This document shows, piece by piece, positions 6,726 to 10,051 of a stretch of DNA of 10,051 nucleotides (its first letter is position 1; every line of letters begins with the position of its first letter). The translations under genes and the position numbers were made by a program. This stretch comes from Bacteroidota bacterium (GTDB lineage Bacteria; Bacteroidota; Bacteroidia; Flavobacteriales; Weeksellaceae). The notes under the pieces are model-generated. The model ran no database searches, was not told the DNA's origin, and saw nothing but the letters and a program-made list of their open reading frames with translations. The stretch spans positions 1-10,051 of the forward strand of contig JAEZDQ010000118.1 of the NCBI GenBank assembly GCA_023433225.1, read 5' to 3'.

Positions 6726-7112
6726 TTAACCAAAGCGCGGTGGTTCCCAAACGCTGTTCAGAGAAGGGTTTGTATAGATTTGCTGGGAATAGGCAGGGAT
6801 TTTAAGGCTTGGTAAAATGGTAGAAATTTGAGATACTTCAATGAAAATCAGCGGTGCGATTGAAACAACCGATGAAAAATGGCCATCCGCCGTCTTGAAG
6901 GGCAGCTTTTCATGATCATTGGGGCTGTTTTGGTGGTTATGCCCATTTTTGTCCTTATAGTGTTTTGCCAAAAAATCCAAGACGGAATCATTTCCACCTT
7001 GTGCATGTTCAACAAAATGATGAATGAGCATCGGCAATTTCAAAACTTCTCCGAATGCCGTATTTGCGTTCAGAAAAGTTAGAAGTAAAAATATTACCCA
7101 GCTTTTTCTCAT
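6726..7112 (-). CDS. Small exported His-rich protein of unknown function
   Basis: The 128-residue product starts with a signal peptide (MRKSWVIFLLLTFLNANTAFG). The mature part carries HHFVEH (31-36), a polar His-rich stretch with H51, H58, H60 and H67, the motif KLPFK (69-73), H78, and the C-terminal VWEPPRFG. Eight histidines and no cysteine suggest metal binding in the periplasm or at the surface. It resembles small Bacteroidota proteins with an HxxxH segment, a KLPFK block and a C-terminal W-x-P-P motif that I recall near metal or TonB systems, but I cannot confirm that here. A perfect -7 element (TAATTTTG, 7117-7124) lies only four bases before the ATG, implying a very short or absent leader. 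The cytochrome b gene follows downstream. Confidence 0.72.
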   Translation of the reverse strand: MRKSWVIFLLLTFLNANTAFGEVLKLPMLIHHFVEHAQGGNDSVLDFLAKHYKDKNGHNHQNSPNDHEKLPFKTADGHFSSVVSIAPLIFIEVSQISTILPSLKIPAYSQQIYTNPSLNSVWEPPRFG

Positions 7113-7116
7113 CTAA

Positions 7117-7124
7117 CAAAATTA
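7117..7124 (-). promoter_or_regulatory. -7 promoter element for the His-rich protein gene
   Basis: On the minus strand TAATTTTG matches TAnnTTTG exactly and ends four bases before the ATG at 7112. A TTT lies about 21 bp upstream as a weak -33 candidate. If used, the transcript would start at or next to the start codon. Confidence 0.4.
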
Positions 7125-7171
7125 ATGAAATCCAAGTTCCCTTTTAAAGATGATTCTAATTTAATTTCATT

Positions 7172-7187
7172 CCATGTAATCTCATGG
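7172..7187. promoter_or_regulatory. Inverted repeat CCATG-N6-CATGG in divergent gap
   Basis: CCATG (7172-7176) and CATGG (7183-7187) flank six bases. The same arms with a five-base spacer occur at 5961-5975 before the DUF3810 gene. This copy lies 60 bp before the His-rich protein start. Confidence 0.25.
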
Positions 7188-7235
7188 TTTTTAGTTTAAA
7201 TGAGTATGGCTCTTTTTTGAACGCAATTGTTTCTG

Positions 7236-7255
7236 AAACATTCAAACATTCAAAC
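7236..7255. repeat. Short tandem repeat, 8-bp unit
   Basis: AAACATTC is repeated twice (7236-7243, 7244-7251) followed by a partial unit AAAC (7252-7255). It lies about 85 bp before the exported-protein gene at 7339. No role is evident. Confidence 0.4.
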
Positions 7256-7300
7256 CAACTTTTATTTTAACTTTTCATTAATAATAATTGGAATAGTAAT

Positions 7301-7308
7301 TGTCTTTG
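7301..7308 (+). promoter_or_regulatory. Weak -7 element before the 7339 gene
   Basis: TGTCTTTG differs from TAnnTTTG at one base and lies 30 bp before the ATG at 7339. No Shine-Dalgarno site is seen in the following AT-rich leader, which is common in Bacteroidota. Confidence 0.28.
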
Positions 7309-7338
7309 GGGAAACTGAAATGTTTAAAAAATTAAATT

Positions 7339-7965
7339 ATGAAACGAATTATTTTAGCTGCGATATTTGTGACCCCATTTTTACTGAATGCACAAGTCAA
7401 GGAGCAACCATTGGATTCGGCGGCTATCAAAAAAGAAAATGCTGCTACGGCGATTGAAGAGAAAAAAGTAGCAAAAGAAAAATCGGAAGCCGAAATCGCT
7501 TTGGAACAAGGAAAGGAAATTGTGGTAAGAGATACAACTCAGGTTTATTCCGCTACATCAATTGCTGAAAATTCCGGATTCGGGCGCACAGTTGCCTTTG
7601 ACGGCGTTTGGAAAGTGGCTATGGATTTGGATAAGAATGAGCTGATTATCACCGGCGGAACGATTCAAAACTTAACCGATAAAACTTCTAACCCATTGAG
7701 GATGATGGTTTATTATGCCAATACTGAATTTAACACAGCCAAACCTGATTTGATTGGAACAGTATTCTCTTCAGCAGACGTTGAGGCCATCCCACCAAAC
7801 GGTAAAACCGTAAACCAATCTTATATTACCAAAATTGCTTTGGATTCTCCCCCATCAGCCGGAAAATATTATCCGTACATTGTTTTAGGTGAATTGAATC
7901 CTCAGACACAACAATATGAGGTAATTGATGTGAAAGTATTCAAAGAATTTGTATCTTTGCCTTAA
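7339..7965 (+). CDS. Exported protein of unknown function
   Basis: The 208-residue product has a signal peptide (MKRIILAAIFVTPFLLNA, then Gln19). Residues about 20-60 are rich in Ala, Lys and Glu and should form a charged helix or short coiled coil. Residues about 85-208 look like a compact beta domain: VAFDGVWKVAMDLDKNELII, then GGTIQNLTDKTSNPLRMMVYY, then GKYYPYIVLGE and a final VKVFKEFVSLP. There are no cysteines after the signal and no catalytic motif I recognise, so a structural or binding role is possible but not shown. The ATG at 7339 is the first Met giving a proper signal peptide. The gene stands alone, with its own weak promoter and a strong terminator 41 bp after the stop. Confidence 0.78.
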   Translation: MKRIILAAIFVTPFLLNAQVKEQPLDSAAIKKENAATAIEEKKVAKEKSEAEIALEQGKEIVVRDTTQVYSATSIAENSGFGRTVAFDGVWKVAMDLDKNELIITGGTIQNLTDKTSNPLRMMVYYANTEFNTAKPDLIGTVFSSADVEAIPPNGKTVNQSYITKIALDSPPSAGKYYPYIVLGELNPQTQQYEVIDVKVFKEFVSLP

Positions 7966-8005
7966 CGATACTTTAAATACCTTAACCTGAATCTCCTAAG
8001 AAAAG

Positions 8006-8032
8006 AACCCACCTTGAACAGGTGGGTTTTTT
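8006..8032 (+). terminator. Intrinsic terminator, probably bidirectional
   Basis: AACCCACC (8006-8013) and GGTGGGTT (8021-8028) form a perfect eight-pair stem with a seven-base loop, and the T run extends to 8032. It ends the 7339 gene. On the minus strand the same stem is followed by CTTTTCTT, so it can also stop icd transcripts, whose stop codon lies at 8056-8054. Confidence 0.88.
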
Positions 8033-8053
8033 CATTTTAATAAAGAATTTTCT

Positions 8054-9286
8054 TTATGAATTGGTGAGTTTTGCTTTCAAACCGCTATCAATTGCATTCA
8101 GGAATTCCTGGGTATTCAAATAGTTTTCAGAAGTCATCGATTCACCATAAACCAACATCGCCAAGTCCTTGGTCATCTTCCCTCCTTCCACTACGTCAAT
8201 ACAAACTTGTTCCAAGGTTTCCGCAAAATGAATCAGTTCCTGATTTTCATCTAATTTTCCCCGGTGTGCCAATCCTCTTGTCCATGCAAAAATGGAAGCA
8301 ATCGGGTTGGTTGAAGTTTCCTTCCCTTGTTGGTGTTGGCGGTAATGGCGTGTAACGGTTCCGTGAGCGGCTTCTGCTTCCACGGTTTTCCCATCAGGTG
8401 TAACCAAAACCGAGGTCATTAACCCCAATGAACCAAAACCTTGTGCAACTGTGTCGGACTGGACGTCGCCGTCATAGTTCTTACATGCCCAAACAAATCC
8501 CCCGTTCCATTTCATTGCAGAAGCAACCATATCATCAATCAAACGGTGTTCGTAAGTAATTCCGATTGCTTCAAATTTTTGTTGGTAATGGGTTTCATAA
8601 ACTTCTTGGAAAATGTCTTTGAACCTTCCGTCATAAGCTTTCAGGATGGTGTTTTTGGTCGATAAGTACAATGGCCATTTCTTGGTCAAAGCCATTTGAA
8701 AAGACGAATGCGCAAATCCATAAATAGAATCATCCGTATTGTACATGGACATCGCTACGCCGTCTCCTTTGAAATCATAAACCTCCCAAGTTTTCGCTTC
8801 ACCACCGTCCTCGGGAATGAAACTCATGGTGAGTTTTCCTTTTCCTTTGATCACGGTATCGGTCGCCTTGTATTGGTCGCCGAAAGCATGACGGCCGATG
8901 ACGATGGGCTGTGTCCAGCCTTGTACATACCTCGGAACGTTTTTCATGATAATCGGCTCGCGGAAAACCGTTCCGCCTACAATATTCCGAATGGTTCCGT
9001 TCGGCGATTTCCACATTTTTTTCAAACCGAATTCCTCCACACGTTGTTCGTCCGGTGTAATTGTCGCACACTTGATGCCGACATTGTACTTTTTGATGGC
9101 TTCCGCTGCATCTATGGTGACTTGGTCATTCGTTGCATCGCGGTTCTCCATCCCCAAATCGTAATATTTAATGTCAATATCCAGGTAAGGAAGGATGAGC
9201 TTGTCCTTGATGAACTGCCAAATGATCCGCGTCATTTCGTCTCCGTCCAAATCTACGACGGGGTTTACTACTTTAATTTTTTCCAT
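8054..9286 (-). CDS. icd: NADP-dependent isocitrate dehydrogenase, eukaryote-like homodimeric type
   Basis: The 410-residue enzyme oxidatively decarboxylates isocitrate to 2-oxoglutarate with NADP+ in the cytoplasmic TCA cycle. Substrate-site residues are all visible: KSPNGTIRN with S94 and R100, R109 in VFREPI, R132 in VIGRHAFGDQY, Y139, and K211 in LSTKNTILK. Metal ligands fit D251/D252 in RLIDDM and D274 and D278 in YDGDVQSD. AAHGTVTRHY with R313 and H314 is the usual contact with the NADP 2'-phosphate. The residue spacing closely follows animal cytosolic IDH rather than the E. coli Icd type. The ATG at 9286 gives the expected N-terminus KIKVVNPVVDLDGDEMTR. The gene is divergent from sucA, the next step of the cycle. 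Confidence 0.96.
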   Translation of the reverse strand: MEKIKVVNPVVDLDGDEMTRIIWQFIKDKLILPYLDIDIKYYDLGMENRDATNDQVTIDAAEAIKKYNVGIKCATITPDEQRVEEFGLKKMWKSPNGTIRNIVGGTVFREPIIMKNVPRYVQGWTQPIVIGRHAFGDQYKATDTVIKGKGKLTMSFIPEDGGEAKTWEVYDFKGDGVAMSMYNTDDSIYGFAHSSFQMALTKKWPLYLSTKNTILKAYDGRFKDIFQEVYETHYQQKFEAIGITYEHRLIDDMVASAMKWNGGFVWACKNYDGDVQSDTVAQGFGSLGLMTSVLVTPDGKTVEAEAAHGTVTRHYRQHQQGKETSTNPIASIFAWTRGLAHRGKLDENQELIHFAETLEQVCIDVVEGGKMTKDLAMLVYGESMTSENYLNTQEFLNAIDSGLKAKLTNS

Positions 9287-9510
9287 TATATAAAATTGTA
9301 TTCAATTAATTTAATTTGTAAAGCCAACAAAAATAGCAAATTAGTTTCATTTGAAAAAAATCCTTTGGCTGATAATTGGCAGATTTTAATTTAAGGAACA
9401 AGAACGATAAAATCGAAAAATAAATTTTAACTAAAAAATAATACAAGTTTTTTTAAACGTGGCAAATGCCTTAAATTTGTAAGCCAATTCCCAATTAAGA
9501 GGTAGTTACA
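9287..9510. promoter_or_regulatory. Divergent icd-sucA promoter region
   Basis: This 224-bp AT-rich gap carries promoters for both genes. For icd, TATTTTTG on the minus strand (9328-9335) matches TAnnTTTG and lies 41 bp before the ATG. For sucA, TAAATTTG (9472-9479) is another exact match. An imperfect direct repeat links the two: AATTTGTAAAGCCAA (9313-9327) in the icd leader and AATTTGTAAGCCAA (9474-9487) across the sucA -7 element. They differ by one A. Between them the sequence is AT-rich without other clear signals. Confidence 0.5.
9472..9479 (+). promoter_or_regulatory. -7 promoter element for sucA
   Basis: TAAATTTG matches TAnnTTTG exactly. Transcription would begin near 9484, leaving a leader of roughly 27 nt that holds the ribosome binding site AGAGG (9498-9502), eight bases before the ATG at 9511. 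Confidence 0.5.
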
Positions 9511-10051
9511 ATGGAGAAATTTTCATTTTTAAATGCGATACATTCCGAATACATCAGCGAACTGTATGAACAATACAAAGAATATCCCGATAGCGTAGTA
9601 CCGAGTTGGAGAGCTTTCTTCCAAGGGTTTGACTTTGCAGGCACTTCTTACAACGGCCATTCTATTCACGAAAACCAAGCTGAAACCATCGCAGCACAAA
9701 TCCCTGAAAACCTTCATAAAGAATTTAAAGTAATCAACCTGATTGACGCTTACCGTACTCGCGGCCATTTATTCACCAAGACAAATCCTGTTCGCGAAAG
9801 AAGACAGCATGCGCCTACATTGGATTTGGAAAACTTCGGTTTGTCCGAAAGCGATTTGGATTTGACTTTTGATTCCGGCGAAATATTGGGCATCGGATCC
9901 GTGACTTTGCGGGCAATTATCCAACATTTGGAAAAAATTTACTGCGACTCAATCGGTGTGGAATACATGTACATCCGCGATCCCGAGAAAAGGAAGTGGA
10001 TTCAAAATTGGCTGAATGCCAATTGGAACCATCCGCAACTCAGGGTAGAGG
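9511..10051 (+). CDS. sucA: 2-oxoglutarate dehydrogenase E1 component, N-terminal part (cut by window edge)
   Basis: The first 180 codons are present and the frame runs off the window. E1 is the thiamine-diphosphate subunit that decarboxylates 2-oxoglutarate and passes the succinyl group to E2 (SucB). The N-terminus FLNAIHSEYISELYEQYKEY, then VPSWRAFFQGF, is the E1 N-terminal domain that binds the E2 core. Family blocks follow: LIDAYRTRGHLFTKTNPVRE (from about residue 77), FDSGEILGIGSVTLRAIIQH and DSIGVEYMYIRDPEKRKWI. The ThDP-binding part lies beyond the window. The start is fixed by a Shine-Dalgarno AGAGG eight bases upstream and the upstream promoter. The gene is divergent from icd. Whether sucB follows cannot be seen. 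Confidence 0.96.
   Translation, partial: MEKFSFLNAIHSEYISELYEQYKEYPDSVVPSWRAFFQGFDFAGTSYNGHSIHENQAETIAAQIPENLHKEFKVINLIDAYRTRGHLFTKTNPVRERRQHAPTLDLENFGLSESDLDLTFDSGEILGIGSVTLRAIIQHLEKIYCDSIGVEYMYIRDPEKRKWIQNWLNANWNHPQLRVE

Noticed and set aside
7227..7457. 76-codon frame overlapping the start of the exported-protein gene
   Set aside because: It has no domain, is Cys-rich at the end, and overlaps the better-supported frame with a signal peptide.
7952..8032. Small RNA from TATCTTTG (7952-7959) to the terminator
   Set aside because: The motif fits TAnnTTTG but lies in the last codons of a gene, has no -33 element, and the downstream terminator is fully explained by that gene.
8696..9394. 232-codon plus-strand frame opposite icd
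   Set aside because: It is antisense to a fully conserved enzyme gene and shows no family motif; its openness follows from icd codon use.
9406..9416. Small inverted repeat CGAT-AAA-ATCG in the icd-sucA gap
   Set aside because: Only four base pairs in AT-rich DNA; expected by chance.

Overview
The window looks like a chromosomal segment from a member of the Bacteroidota, most likely class Flavobacteriia. This rests on several independent signs: a TonB-dependent receptor and a DUF5686 outer-membrane protein that both carry an N-terminal carboxypeptidase-regulatory-like domain, a DUF3810 membrane protein, short signal peptides ending just before Gln or Glu, and -7 promoter elements of the Bacteroidota type TAnnTTTG (for example TACCTTTG before rocD and TAAATTTG before sucA). 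No genus is claimed.

Layout. Bases 1-646 hold the 5' part of a TonB-dependent receptor gene on the minus strand, cut by the window edge. A 447-bp gap (647-1093) follows; its core is GC-rich and contains degenerate C-rich direct repeats and two terminator-like hairpins. On the plus strand come a DUF5686 outer-membrane protein (1094-3538) and rocD, ornithine aminotransferase (best start 3604, end 4839). rocD converges with only 7 bp on a DUF3810 putative membrane metallopeptidase (4847-5929, minus). Two more minus-strand genes follow: a four-helix cytochrome b (6051-6626) and, upstream of it, a small exported His-rich protein (6726-7112). A 226-bp divergent gap separates these from a plus-strand exported protein of unknown function (7339-7965), which ends at a clear terminator usable in both directions (8006-8032). 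The right end is a divergent pair of TCA-cycle genes: icd on the minus strand (8054-9286) and the start of sucA on the plus strand (9511 to the window end), sharing a 224-bp promoter region.

How the genes fit together. icd and sucA encode consecutive steps (isocitrate to 2-oxoglutarate to succinyl-CoA), and rocD consumes 2-oxoglutarate as amino acceptor, so three enzymes here meet at that metabolite. The TonB receptor and the DUF5686 protein are both predicted outer-membrane proteins transcribed divergently. The His-rich protein and the cytochrome b may form a small envelope metal/electron-transfer unit, but this is inference from order and composition only.

I found no tRNA, rRNA, CRISPR array, insertion sequence or phage gene. 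Most of the window is ordinary core genome. The least explained stretch is the GC-rich repeat-bearing gap at about 741-1009. I do not see an obvious undescribed multi-gene system.
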